A program made the position numbers and the translations under genes. A stretch of DNA of 13,397 bases from an uncultured Clostridia bacterium (GTDB lineage: Bacteria; Bacillota; Clostridia; Christensenellales; Aristaeellaceae): the NCBI GenBank assembly GCA_934615235.1, contig CAKTTL010000079.1, positions 1 to 13,397 of the forward strand, written 5' to 3'. The notes beneath the pieces were generated by a model that had not been told where the DNA came from, ran no database searches, and was given only the letters and a program-made list of their open reading frames with translations. Below are positions 1-7,555 of this stretch, piece after piece. Each line of letters starts with the position of its first letter. Position 1 is the stretch's first letter.

Positions 1-19
1 ATAGAGGGCGCATTTTTGC

Positions 20-56
20 ATGAAAACAAACAAGCCTATCCTTTCGGATAAGCTTG
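20..56 (-). terminator. Rho-independent terminator, minus strand
   Basis: Two arms at 31-41 and 46-56 pair over 11 bp around a 4-base loop. Read on the minus strand the loop is GAAA closed by C-G (a GNRA tetraloop), and the one imperfect pair is a G-U wobble; on the plus strand it would be a C-A mismatch, so the minus strand is the functional one. A T-rich stretch (TTTGTTTTC) follows on the minus strand. It would end transcription coming leftward from the decayed permease genes or the short ORF at 88-279. A further 9-bp inverted repeat (19-27 with 76-84) encloses the hairpin. Confidence 0.7.
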
Positions 57-87
57 CTTGCACCAACTAATGTCGGTTTTCATGTGT

Positions 88-279
88 CTATACGGACATA
101 GTGATACTATGTGGCCCCTTGCCGAGATGACGTACGGGCGGTTCATTTTTTGGAATTTTGAACCGCCGAGAGCGTTTTGAACCAATGATGTGAATCGCCG
201 CTGCTAAAATTTTCAAGGCTTTAAATCCATAGCACAAAAGATTCCGAATTATAGGAGCTTCCGTAGACTGGGCAGGCAA
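88..279 (-). CDS. Short ORF of unknown function, possibly a remnant
   Basis: A 63-codon frame starting at TTG, with no convincing ribosome binding site. The product is basic (RSKRS..RRFK-like stretch in the middle) with one weakly hydrophobic segment near residues 12-32. I do not recognise a family. Its place downstream of two broken permease genes, where a binding-protein gene would be expected in an LplB/YtcP operon, and just upstream of a terminator, suggests the tail of an unrelated or inserted sequence, for example a mobile-element remnant; nothing in the sequence proves this. It may equally be a chance ORF. The rest of 1-359 holds only the terminator and a short dyad near 342-367. Confidence 0.15.
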   Translation of the reverse strand: MPAQSTEAPIIRNLLCYGFKALKILAAAIHIIGSKRSRRFKIPKNEPPVRHLGKGPHSITMSV

Positions 280-359
280 ATTTAGTCAAATCCCAACTTA
301 TGGACATGAAATAGAACCGCAGGCATGTAGTGGGACAGGCCTTCCGTGAGCTCCCAAGC

Positions 360-1207
360 TCACTGGTTCTTCCGCATACGGTATTGCATCAGATGCTCAA
401 ACAGCGTACTTGCGGTCTCGTCATATCCATGGAATTGGGGATCAGTATGTTGCGCAGTACCAGCTGCAGGGGAACGTGGATTTGTCGTTGATATCGATCA
501 GGGAGTCAAAGTAACTGATCCAGATGTCGACCGCCGTGTACAGCGCGATGACCGCAAAGATCGGGCCGGACAGAGGAAGGGTGATCGACCAGTGCTGACG
601 GTAGACGGAGCAGCCGTCGATTTCGCTTGCCTCAAACAATTCCGCAGGAATGGAGTTTTCAAAATACGACCGCATCAGGATGACATACCAAGCGCTCATA
701 GCATTGGGAATGATCACCGCCCAAATGGTGTTACCCCCTCTGAGGGTGTTGTTGACCAGAAAATAATTGGGCATCAGGCCCGCGTTGAAGAGCATGGTGA
801 ACAGCACCAGGAAACCCGCTAGTCTTCGCCCATAGAAGTCCTTCCGGGACAGGCAGAAATCGCACAGGGTGGCCACAACCATGCAGACCGCCGTTCCGGA
901 CGCGGTATAGATCAGCGAATTCCGATAGCCTGTCATAATGGCTTTGTACTGAAACGTGGCTTTATAGACTTTTAGAGAAAGAATCCATCGGCAGCAGCCA
1001 CACCCGTCTAGCCATGACGGTATTGGCGGAAGAAAAAGAGGCGCTGACGATGTAAATCAGCGGATTGGCGATGACGAGATTGACGAGCATCAAAACAAGC
1101 AGCGTAAGCAGATTGAATACCTGATCGTCGCGGCTTTCCCGAACGCGACTCTTTCGCCCCTTCAGATGAATCTCCTTTTCCGGGCCGGTGAAACGCAGTT
1201 CACGCAT
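360..1207 (-). pseudogene. CUT1 carbohydrate ABC permease (YtcP/LplC type), broken
   Basis: Membrane subunit of a binding-protein-dependent oligosaccharide importer of the CUT1 (MalG-like) family. The pieces lie in three frames. An N-terminal part with a membrane helix ('NLLTLLVLMLVNLVIANP') and the family-typical 'PLIYIVSASFS' runs from 1207 to about 980. A central part from about 980 to 460 carries the EAA loop ('EASEIDGCSVYRQ', followed by LP). After a second frame change near 460 comes 'PLQLVLRNILIPNSMDM', typical of the family, and after a third near 395-425 a short tail ending at 360-362. The usual last helices are missing. The start is placed at ATG 1207, eight bases after GGGAG. It sits directly after the other broken permease, as in lplB-ytcP operons. 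Several lesions in one gene point to real decay rather than one sequencing error. Confidence 0.8.
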
Positions 1208-1285
1208 ACGGCTTACTCCCATTTATAAATTAGCCCCATATTTGTGGCGGTCAGTCATAGGCAAGGGACAGCTCAGTGCCTTTCG

Positions 1286-1951
1286 TCATATCACGCTTAC
1301 ATCGCTGATCTTTTTGGCCAGTGTGTTGACAAGCAGAATCATCGCCAGATTGACCAGAGAATTGAAAAGGCCTACGGCGGTAGAGTAGATGGAATTGAGC
1401 TGCAGCACACCGATTTTATACATGTAGGTGGAGATGACCTCGGTAACAGGGGTATTGATACTGTTTTGTTTCAGAAACATTTTTTCAAAACCAACGGACA
1501 GAATACTGCCCGTATTCAGGATGAACAGCGTGATGATGGTAGGCGTGATATGGGGAAGATCAATGCTCAGAATTTGACGAAACTTGTCTGCGCCCTCCAC
1601 CTTGGTCGCTTCATACAGATCCACCGGCACACCTGAAAGGGCGGCCAGATACACGATGGCGGAATAACCCATGCTCCGCCAGACGCCCGTCTAGACGTAG
1701 ATGGAGCGAAAGTCATTCACCTTGCCCATAGAATTGACCGGCTTGCCGCCCAACGCTGCAATAAATCGGTTGATAAAGCCGGAGGATATATCGGCGAACT
1801 GAATAATTATGGACACCAGCACCACCGTGGAAATGAAGTAAGGCATGTACATGATCATCTGCGTACATTTACGAAATCTGACGGAACGACATTCGTTCAT
1901 GAAAATGACAAGCAGGATAGGAAAAGGAAAGAGCGGGCTTCTACCGCGTTG
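1286..1951 (-). pseudogene. CUT1 carbohydrate ABC permease (LplB type), broken
   Basis: Partner permease (LplB/MalF-like) of the same CUT1 importer. The visible frame begins inside the protein ('LFPFPILLVIFMNE', normally near residues 80-95), preceded in frame by a TAA at 1952-1954, so the first membrane segments are lost. It continues through 'MYMPYFISTVVL' and reaches an in-frame TAG at 1691-1693 between 'FRSIYV' and 'TGVWRSMGYSAIVYLAAL'. Both sides of the stop read as normal LplB sequence in one frame, so this is a nonsense mutation. The downstream half has the EAA loop ('YEATKVEGADKFRQ', then LP) and a normal C-terminus ending at 1286. It is followed after about 80 bp by the second permease remnant. 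Family assignment is firm; the gene is very unlikely to work. Confidence 0.82.
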
Positions 1952-2071
1952 TTAAAAAGGAAAGCATGACTGCCCGAATGCCGAACGAAGCAGTTTCTCA
2001 TCCGGGCACAAAAACGCTTCTCTGTGTTTTTTGTATCAGACAGGCAATATATTCCCAAAAGGAGAAGGGCT

Positions 2072-2102
2072 GCAGGGCAGTGCGCAGACGGCTCTGCCCT
2101 GC
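2072..2102 (-). terminator. Possible terminator after the AraC gene
   Basis: A perfect 9-bp inverted repeat (GCAGGGCAG at 2072-2080, CTGCCCTGC at 2094-2102) with a 13-base loop lies about 50 bp downstream of the regulator's stop codon on the minus strand. What follows on that strand is only a pyrimidine-rich run (CCTTCTCCTTTT), so it is a weak or partial terminator. The rest of 1952-2154 contains no gene I can support. Confidence 0.4.
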
Positions 2103-2154
2103 AAAGCGAACGCAGTTTGCTTTCAGAAGCTTTGCGTTGCCTTGCGCTCTGCCG

Positions 2155-3018
2155 TCAGAGCTTGGCATTCAGCATCTTCATGTAGCGCTTTGGCGTTACG
2201 CCCTTGATTTTCTTAAAGGTGCGGATAAAATAGTTCACGTCTGAAAAACCCACTTCAAAGGCGATCTCCGTTACGTTCTTTCTGGTGACCGCCATGGCGT
2301 GACAGGCCAGCTCGATTCGGTAGTAGTTCAGATAATTCATAGGTGTGCAATGAGTAGCTTCCTTGAATATGCGGCAAAAATACTTGGGCGACATGTGAAC
2401 CGTGGCCGCCAGATCAGAAAGGGTCAGCGGCTCGGCGTATTCCTTCTCGATTTTTTCAAAAACCGTTTTCATTTGCACCGGTCGTTTGTTTTGCAGAGGA
2501 ATGTCAGCTGAGAAACGAGAATAGGCGCCATTTTTATAGAGCATGCCTAAAAACAGGTACAGGCAGCCCAGGGTGATCAGGGACGCGCCTGCGCTTTGCG
2601 ACCGCAAGGCGTCAAACATCGGCAGAAGCATTTGCTGGGTGATGGAGTCTCCTTTGAGGAAGATGGGATTGACGCACACCTGACGATGGAGCACGTCCCA
2701 GATCCATTTCCGACATTCATCCGTGCATTTCAGCAGCAGGCGCATATCAAAGACAACGCACTCGTACACACAGTTTTCGGGAACTCCGCCATGCAGCTTT
2801 CCCGGCGCGACAAACAAAATATCCCCTTCATGGAGCACGCTTTCCTTTTCCTCCATCTGCAGATGGAACGTACCGGACAGGACGTGCAAAATTTCATGCT
2901 CGTTATGCCAGTGATAGGGCATCTCATAGCGGCTGTGATAACGGTCTACATAATGATAGTCCAAGGGGAAGTCCAGCGAACCCCGTTGAATCTGTTCGTG
3001 AAGCTTCAGGAGCGTCAA
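2155..3018 (-). CDS. AraC-family transcriptional regulator with cupin sensor domain
   Basis: A 287-residue DNA-binding regulator, likely of sugar genes. The N-terminal AraC-type cupin domain (about residues 20-100) shows 'MPYHWHNEHEI' (33-43) and the 'EGD' turn (65-67). The C-terminal 90 residues (198-287) form the two-helix-turn-helix AraC domain, with 'LSDLAATVHMSPKYFCRIFK' and the conserved 'IAFEVGFSDVNYFIRTFKK...GVTPKRY'. The start is TTG at 3018: AAGGAGG lies seven bases upstream and there is no better ATG. It is divergent from the fucose operon (190 bp between the starts) and lies upstream of the decayed CUT1 permeases on the same strand. AraC regulators commonly accompany LplB/YtcP importers, so its original target may have been that importer rather than the fuc genes; both are possible. 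It is intact. The effector is not known from sequence. Confidence 0.93.
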   Translation of the reverse strand: MTLLKLHEQIQRGSLDFPLDYHYVDRYHSRYEMPYHWHNEHEILHVLSGTFHLQMEEKESVLHEGDILFVAPGKLHGGVPENCVYECVVFDMRLLLKCTDECRKWIWDVLHRQVCVNPIFLKGDSITQQMLLPMFDALRSQSAGASLITLGCLYLFLGMLYKNGAYSRFSADIPLQNKRPVQMKTVFEKIEKEYAEPLTLSDLAATVHMSPKYFCRIFKEATHCTPMNYLNYYRIELACHAMAVTRKNVTEIAFEVGFSDVNYFIRTFKKIKGVTPKRYMKMLNAKL

Positions 3019-3087
3019 GGAAAATCCTCCTTTCCCGCCGTGTCGCGCGTCGCTACGAAAAAAGTGAAGATTGTTCTATTTTTCTTT

Positions 3088-3116
3088 ATGATAACACAAG
3101 AAATTTTCAATGGCAA
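3088..3116 (-). promoter_or_regulatory. Promoter of the AraC regulator gene
   Basis: On the minus strand TTGCCA (3111-3116) is followed after exactly 17 bases by TATCAT (3088-3093), a good sigma-A-type pair, about 70 bp upstream of the TTG start. The spacer is AT-rich. No experiment supports it; it is the best match in the divergent region. Confidence 0.6.
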
Positions 3117-3124
3117 CTGTTATA

Positions 3125-3152
3125 TTGACAAAAAACACCGTCCGGCAGACGG
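3125..3152 (+). promoter_or_regulatory. Candidate -35 and dyad ahead of the fucose operon
   Basis: A consensus TTGACA stands at 3125-3130, but the -10 position 17 bases on (GACGGA) is poor. The CCGTC-N5-GACGG dyad (3138-3142 and 3148-3152) occupies the spacer and would-be -10. A perfect -35 with a weak -10 and an overlapping dyad suits a regulated start, with the divergent AraC protein as one candidate regulator. CATAAT at 3187-3192 is another possible -10 without a good -35. The transcription start is not settled. Confidence 0.35.
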
Positions 3153-3209
3153 AACGAGCCCTTCAGGCAGAAGTGTGCTCCTTTACCATAATCAGACGAG
3201 GTGACAGCG

Positions 3210-3894
3210 ATGCAGGAACAGGAAATCAAAGAACTCATTTGCGATGTATGCCATAAGATGTGGCAGCTGGGCTGGGTAGCCGCCAACGACGACAATATAT
3301 CCGTCAAAATGGAGGACGGCACCTTCTGGATCACTCCATCGGGAATCAGCAAAAGTTTTATTACGCCGGAAAAGCTGATACGCGTCAACGAAGCGATGGA
3401 AAAGCTGGAAGGGGCGGAGGGTCTGGTTCCCTCCAGCGATGCATATGCGCTGCTATCAGGAGCGGGAGGACGTGGGCGCGGTGGTTCACGCCCATCCGCC
3501 TACGGCCACCGGCTACGCGGTGGCCAACAAGCCCCTGGACGAGTACAGTATGATCGAAACGGTCATCGCCATCGGCTCCATCCCCGTGACCCCCTTTGGG
3601 ACTCCTTCCACCTATGAGGTGCCTGAGGCCATCGCCCCCTACCTGGCGCAGCACGACGTGCTGCTGCTGCAAAATCATGGCGCTCTGACGGTGGGCTGCG
3701 ACCTGATCACCGCCTACTACCGGATGGAAACCCTGGAGCTGTTCGCCAAGATCAGACTGAACGCCCATCTGCTGGGCGGGGCGCAGGAAATTCCCCGGAA
3801 CAAGATTGACCAGCTGCTGGAGCTGCGGGAGAACTACTACCATGTAACCGGAAGGCATCCGGGCTACAAGAAATACAGCAAGGAGGAAGAATGA
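3210..3894 (+). pseudogene. fucA: L-fuculose-1-phosphate aldolase, frame broken at the catalytic Glu
   Basis: Class II (zinc) aldolase that would cleave L-fuculose-1-phosphate to DHAP and L-lactaldehyde in the cytosol. The first frame from ATG 3210 (GAGGTG six bases upstream) gives residues 1-76 with 'AANDDNISVK' and 'WITPSG', the phosphate-binding part, up to 'LVPSS'. The second frame from about 3439 gives 151 residues with the zinc ligands 'VVHAHPP' and 'LLLQNHGAL', ending at TGA 3892-3894. In E. coli FucA the catalytic Glu73 follows PSS, and the next conserved His is four residues on. Here the Glu codon and its neighbours are missing and His comes too early, which fits a loss of 8 nt (Glu plus two residues plus frame). 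Unrepaired, the first frame runs out of frame to a stop at 3617. The joined length (about 230) suits the family. fucI follows within two bases. Confidence 0.88.
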
Positions 3895-3895
3895 G

Positions 3896-5677
3896 ATGAT
3901 GTATCCCAAAATCGGCATCCGTCCCACCATTGACGGCCGTTGGGGCGGTATCCGGGAGGGGCTGGAGGAGCAGACTCTGGGCATGGCGCAGGCCGCCAGG
4001 AAGCTGATCGAAACCCTGAAATACCCGGACGGTACGCCCGTTCAGGTGGCGGTGTCTCCGTGCACCATCGGCGGCGGTGCGGAAGCGGCCCGCTGCGAGG
4101 AATACTTTTCCAGCCAGAATGTCACCGCCACCCTGACTGTGACCCCCTGCTGGTGCTACGGCATGGAAACCTTTGACATGAACCCCACCACCATTAAGGC
4201 GGTGTGGGGCTTTAACGGCACCGAGCGCCCCGGCGCGGTGTATCTGGCGGCGGTGCTGGCCGCCTATGCCCAGAAGGGGCTGCCGGCCTTCTCCATCTAT
4301 GGTCACGACGTGCAGGACATGAACGACCAGAGCATCCCCGATGACGTAGCGGAAAAGATTCTCCGGTTCGCCCGCTGCGCCGTAGCCGCAGGATGGATGA
4401 AGAACAAAGCCTATGTGAACATCGGCGGCGTTTCCATGGGCATCATGGGTTCCTATTGCGATACCAACGCCTTCCAGAAGTACTTTGGCATCCGCGCGGA
4501 ATGGGTGGACATGACGGAGATCCTGCGGCGCATGACCCTGTCCATCTACGACCAGAACGAATACGAACAGGCTCTTGCCTGGATCCGGGCGAACTGCCCC
4601 GAAGGCTGCGACTGCAACGAGGGCAAGGAACTGATGGAGATCGTCACTCGCTCCAAGGTTGTCGCGCCGGAGAAGGACTGGGAGTTCATCGCCAAGCTGA
4701 CGATTATCGTCCGGGATATCCTGTATGGCAATCCCAGACTGGCGGAAATGGGCTGGCATGAGGAGGCGCTGGGCAAAAACGCGGTGGCGGGAGGCTTTCA
4801 GGGCCAGCGTCAGTGGACGGACTGGCTGCCCAACGCGGACTTTACCGAGGCCATCATGGCCTCCACCTTCGACTGGAACGGCAGGAAAGCGCCCACGCCC
4901 TTTGCCACGGAAAACGATACCCTGAACGGCGTTTCCATGCTGCTGGGCACCCTCGTCACCAACACCGCGCCCTGCTTCCACGATGTGCGTACCTACTGGA
5001 GCCCGGAGGCGGTGGAGCGTGTCACCGGCTGGAAGCCGGAGGGCGCGGCCGAGGACGGCTTCATTCATCTGATTAATTCCGGCGCTACGGCCCTGGACTG
5101 CACAGGCGCTGCGAAGAACGAAAAGGGTCAGGGCTGCATGAAGCCCTTCTGGGACATGACCGAGGAAGACGTGAAGGCTTGCCTTGCGGCCACCGACTGG
5201 TGCCGGGCCAACTATCAGTACTTCCGGGGCGGCGGCTTCTCCAGCCACTTTAAGACCCAGGCGGAAATGCCCGTGACCATGCTCCGGGCCAACATTGTGG
5301 AGGGCGTAGGGCTGGTATTGCAGATTGCGGAAGGTCAAACCGCGCTGCTGCCGCAGGAGGCGCACCGGCTTTTGGATGAGCGCACCGACCGCACCTGGCC
5401 CACCACCTGGTTTGTACCCCGGCTGACCGGCCAGGGCGCTTTCCGGGATGTGTACAGCGTCATGGCCAACTGGGGGGCCAACCACGGCGTGACGGTCTAC
5501 GGCCATGTGGGCGCGGAGCTGATTACCCTATGCGCTATGCTGCGCATTCCTGTCAGCATGCACAACGTGCCGGAGGACAAGGTGTACCGTCCCCATTGCT
5601 GGGCCGCCTTCGGCGCTCAGGATGCGCAGGCTGCGGACTACGCCGCCTGCCGTCACTACGGGCCGCTGTATAAGTGA
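3896..5677 (+). CDS. fucI: L-fucose isomerase
   Basis: A 593-residue cytosolic ketol isomerase converting L-fucose to L-fuculose (many also accept D-arabinose), Mn-dependent and hexameric in the known enzyme. Similarity to E. coli FucI (591 aa) is evident along the whole length: 'PKIGIRPTIDGRWGG' at the start, 'TVTPCWCYGMET', 'WGFNGTERPGAVYLAA', 'FSIYGHDVQDMND', and 'YGPLYK' at the end. The metal ligands and catalytic residues known for FucI (Glu337, Asp361, His528) correspond to Glu339 ('ATEND'), Asp363 ('HDVRTYW') and His530 ('WGANHG'). AGGAGG at 3881-3886 precedes ATG 3896; a second in-frame ATG at 3899 is an alternative start. It follows the broken aldolase without a gap, so translation of fucI may have depended partly on coupling to that gene. 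No lesions seen. Confidence 0.97.
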   Translation: MMYPKIGIRPTIDGRWGGIREGLEEQTLGMAQAARKLIETLKYPDGTPVQVAVSPCTIGGGAEAARCEEYFSSQNVTATLTVTPCWCYGMETFDMNPTTIKAVWGFNGTERPGAVYLAAVLAAYAQKGLPAFSIYGHDVQDMNDQSIPDDVAEKILRFARCAVAAGWMKNKAYVNIGGVSMGIMGSYCDTNAFQKYFGIRAEWVDMTEILRRMTLSIYDQNEYEQALAWIRANCPEGCDCNEGKELMEIVTRSKVVAPEKDWEFIAKLTIIVRDILYGNPRLAEMGWHEEALGKNAVAGGFQGQRQWTDWLPNADFTEAIMASTFDWNGRKAPTPFATENDTLNGVSMLLGTLVTNTAPCFHDVRTYWSPEAVERVTGWKPEGAAEDGFIHLINSGATALDCTGAAKNEKGQGCMKPFWDMTEEDVKACLAATDWCRANYQYFRGGGFSSHFKTQAEMPVTMLRANIVEGVGLVLQIAEGQTALLPQEAHRLLDERTDRTWPTTWFVPRLTGQGAFRDVYSVMANWGANHGVTVYGHVGAELITLCAMLRIPVSMHNVPEDKVYRPHCWAAFGAQDAQAADYAACRHYGPLYK

Positions 5678-5690
5678 CCGATTCCCTTAT

Positions 5691-5719
5691 GGCCGGAGCC
5701 CTGAAAGGTGGCTCCGGCC
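5691..5719 (+). other. GC-rich intercistronic hairpin between fucI and the kinase gene
   Basis: A perfect 10-bp inverted repeat (GGCCGGAGCC at 5691-5700, GGCTCCGGCC at 5710-5719) with a 9-base loop lies 14 bases after the fucI stop and 22 bases before the kinase ATG. Only TTT follows, so it is not a full terminator. It could lower read-through into the kinase and mutarotase genes or protect the 3' end of a fucI message. It is read as an RNA element; the effect is inferred. Confidence 0.55.
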
Positions 5720-5741
5720 TTTCCGACGAAAGGAGGGGCAT

Positions 5742-7112
5742 ATGCCTCGTTATGCTTTAGCCATCGACATGGGGGCCAGCAGCGGCCGCCACGTGCTGGG
5801 ATGGATTCAGGACGGAAAAGTGATGATGGAGGAGATATACCGTTTCCCCAACGGCATCCATGAGAAAGATGGCCGGCTTTGCTGGGATGTGGATGCGTTG
5901 TTCGGGCACATTGTGGAGGGCATGAAAAAATGCGCGGAGCTTCACAAAATTCCTGACACCGTAGGCATCGATACCTGGGGTGTGGATTATGTGCTATTGG
6001 ACAGAGAAGGAAAGCGGCTGGGCGACGCCGTCGCCTACCGGGACAACCGTACGAAGGGTAAGGCCGCAGAGCTGGAAAGCCGCCTGCCTTTTGCCGACCA
6101 CTACCGGCTGACCGGCACCGCCCTTCAGCCCTACAACACAGTGTATCAGCTCATGGCGGAGCTTTCCGCCCATCCGGAGCGGAGAGAAAGCGCCTCCCGC
6201 CTGCTTTTCCTGCCCTGCTATTTCAGCTATCGTCTGTGCGGCGTGGCCTGCAACGAATATACCATCGCCTCTACCAGCGGCCTTTTGAACGCGGAAAGCC
6301 GGGATTGGGAGCCCGCCGTGCTGGCAGCCGCCGAGATCCCCCGGGAGCTGCCGGGGGAAAAGCCCGTCGTGCCCGGTACACTGTTGGGCCCGCTGTTGCC
6401 GGAGGTTCGCCGCCATGTGGGCTTCGACTGTCAGGTGATGCTTGTGGGGGCCCACGATACCGCCAGCGCCTTTTTCGCCGTGCCGGAGGCGAGGCAGGAC
6501 TCCCTGCTGCTGTCCAGCGGCACATGGAGCCTGCTGGGGGCTAAGCTGTCCAGACCGGCATTGTCTCTTCGGGCCATGGAGGCTGGCTTTACCAACGAAG
6601 GCGGCGTGGACTGCGTCCGCTTCCTGAAAAACATCATGGGACTTTGGCTGCTGCAGGAGCTGCGCCGGGAGTGGCCAGTGCCTATCGGCTATGACGAAAT
6701 GACGCGGTTGGCCGAAGCCGGCAATGGCTATCGCCATGCGGTGGATGTTACCGACAGCCGTTTCCTCAAGCCCGCCTGCATGCGCCGGGAGTTGCTGGCC
6801 GCTCTGGAGGAGCAGGGGGCCCCGCTGCCTGACAACGACGCGGAGCTGCTGTATTGCGTTAACCACAGTCTGGCAATTTCCTACGGCAAGGCCGTGAAGA
6901 AGCTGGAGGAGATTCTGGGCAAAACCTTCTCTGGCCTGCTGATTCTGGGAGGTGGCAACCAAAACCACCTGCTGAACCGGCTGACAGAGGAGGAAACAGG
7001 ATTGCCGGTAGAAGCCGGGCCCACCGAGGGTTCGGCTATGGGCAATCTGAATTTGCAGCTGCTTGGCGCCTTGGGCGCAGAGAAAGAAAGAGGAGGAAGT
7101 TCACCATGCTGA
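5742..7112 (+). CDS. rhaB: Rhamnulokinase-family sugar kinase, likely L-fuculokinase
   Basis: FGGY-type carbohydrate kinase of 456 residues that phosphorylates a ketodeoxyhexose at C-1 with ATP. It resembles E. coli RhaB rather than E. coli FucK: 'DMGASSGR' (9-16, phosphate loop), 'GIDTWGVDYVLLD' (75-87), 'AYRDNRT', 'AHDTASA' with the presumed catalytic base Asp239 (RhaB Asp237), 'LSSGTWSL', and 'TNEGG...FLKNIMGLWLLQ'. The ATG at 5742 is chosen because AAGGAGGGG lies just upstream; the frame is open further upstream only by overlap with fucI. Its place between fucI and fucU points to L-fuculose as the main substrate; L-rhamnulose is the alternative, since no rhamnose isomerase is seen here. 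It overlaps fucU by seven bases, so the two are probably translationally coupled. Confidence 0.92.
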   Translation: MPRYALAIDMGASSGRHVLGWIQDGKVMMEEIYRFPNGIHEKDGRLCWDVDALFGHIVEGMKKCAELHKIPDTVGIDTWGVDYVLLDREGKRLGDAVAYRDNRTKGKAAELESRLPFADHYRLTGTALQPYNTVYQLMAELSAHPERRESASRLLFLPCYFSYRLCGVACNEYTIASTSGLLNAESRDWEPAVLAAAEIPRELPGEKPVVPGTLLGPLLPEVRRHVGFDCQVMLVGAHDTASAFFAVPEARQDSLLLSSGTWSLLGAKLSRPALSLRAMEAGFTNEGGVDCVRFLKNIMGLWLLQELRREWPVPIGYDEMTRLAEAGNGYRHAVDVTDSRFLKPACMRRELLAALEEQGAPLPDNDAELLYCVNHSLAISYGKAVKKLEEILGKTFSGLLILGGGNQNHLLNRLTEEETGLPVEAGPTEGSAMGNLNLQLLGALGAEKERGGSSPC

Positions 7113-7540
7113 AAGGCGTACCCGCTATTCTGCCGCCGGAGCTTTTGAAAATCCTGTGCGCCATGGGCCACGGGGACGAGATCACTTTGGGAGACGCTAA
7201 TTTCCCCGGCGAAAGCTGCTGCCGAACCGTCGTGCGCATGGACGGTCACGGCATCCCGGAGATTTTGGACGCAATCCTGACGCTTATGCCCCTGGATCCC
7301 TATGCGGAGCATCCGGCGGCCCTGATGCAGGTGGTTCCCGGCGATGATGTGCAAACGCCCATCTGGGACGCCTACCGGAATATCTTGCAAAAGCATGAGC
7401 TGAGGGGAGGGGCGTATCTGGAGGAAATCGAGCGCTTTGCCTTTTACGACCGGGTGAGGGAAAGGAGCGTCGCCGTTATCATGAGCGGCGAAAAGGCGCT
7501 GTATGCCAACCTGATCCTGAAAAAGGGCGTCATCGGCTGA
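7106..7540 (+). CDS. fucU: L-fucose mutarotase
   Basis: A 144-residue RbsD/FucU-family enzyme that interconverts alpha and beta anomers of L-fucose and so feeds the isomerase with the form it needs. The whole protein aligns by eye with E. coli FucU (140 aa): 'PELLKILCAMGHGDEI' with His22, Asp30 in 'GDANFP', 'RFAFYDRV' (110-117) and 'ALYANLILKKGV' at the C-terminus. AGAGGAGGAAG precedes the ATG at 7106; the start lies inside the last codons of the kinase gene (ATGCTGA overlap). It is the last gene of the plus-strand operon; a terminator follows 16 bases later. FucU rather than RbsD is favoured by length and by the fucose neighbours. Confidence 0.95.
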   Translation: MLKGVPAILPPELLKILCAMGHGDEITLGDANFPGESCCRTVVRMDGHGIPEILDAILTLMPLDPYAEHPAALMQVVPGDDVQTPIWDAYRNILQKHELRGGAYLEEIERFAFYDRVRERSVAVIMSGEKALYANLILKKGVIG

Positions 7541-7555
7541 CGGTTTTCAGGCATG

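Noticed and set aside
120..165. Possible group II intron domain V (CGTACGGGCGGTTC-like bases)
   Set aside because: Only a short resemblance; the required 34-nt hairpin with its paired arms cannot be drawn, and no intron-encoded protein is present.
3425..3450. Programmed frameshift in the aldolase
   Set aside because: There is no slippery heptamer or downstream stem, the family is not known to use frameshifting, and the spacing to the conserved His shows missing residues, not only a shifted frame.
3752..5506. A 584-codon open frame on the minus strand opposite fucI
   Set aside because: It is the antisense shadow of a GC-rich coding gene, has low-complexity Gly/His/Arg/Ala composition, no ribosome binding site and no recognisable domain, while fucI on the plus strand aligns over its full length.
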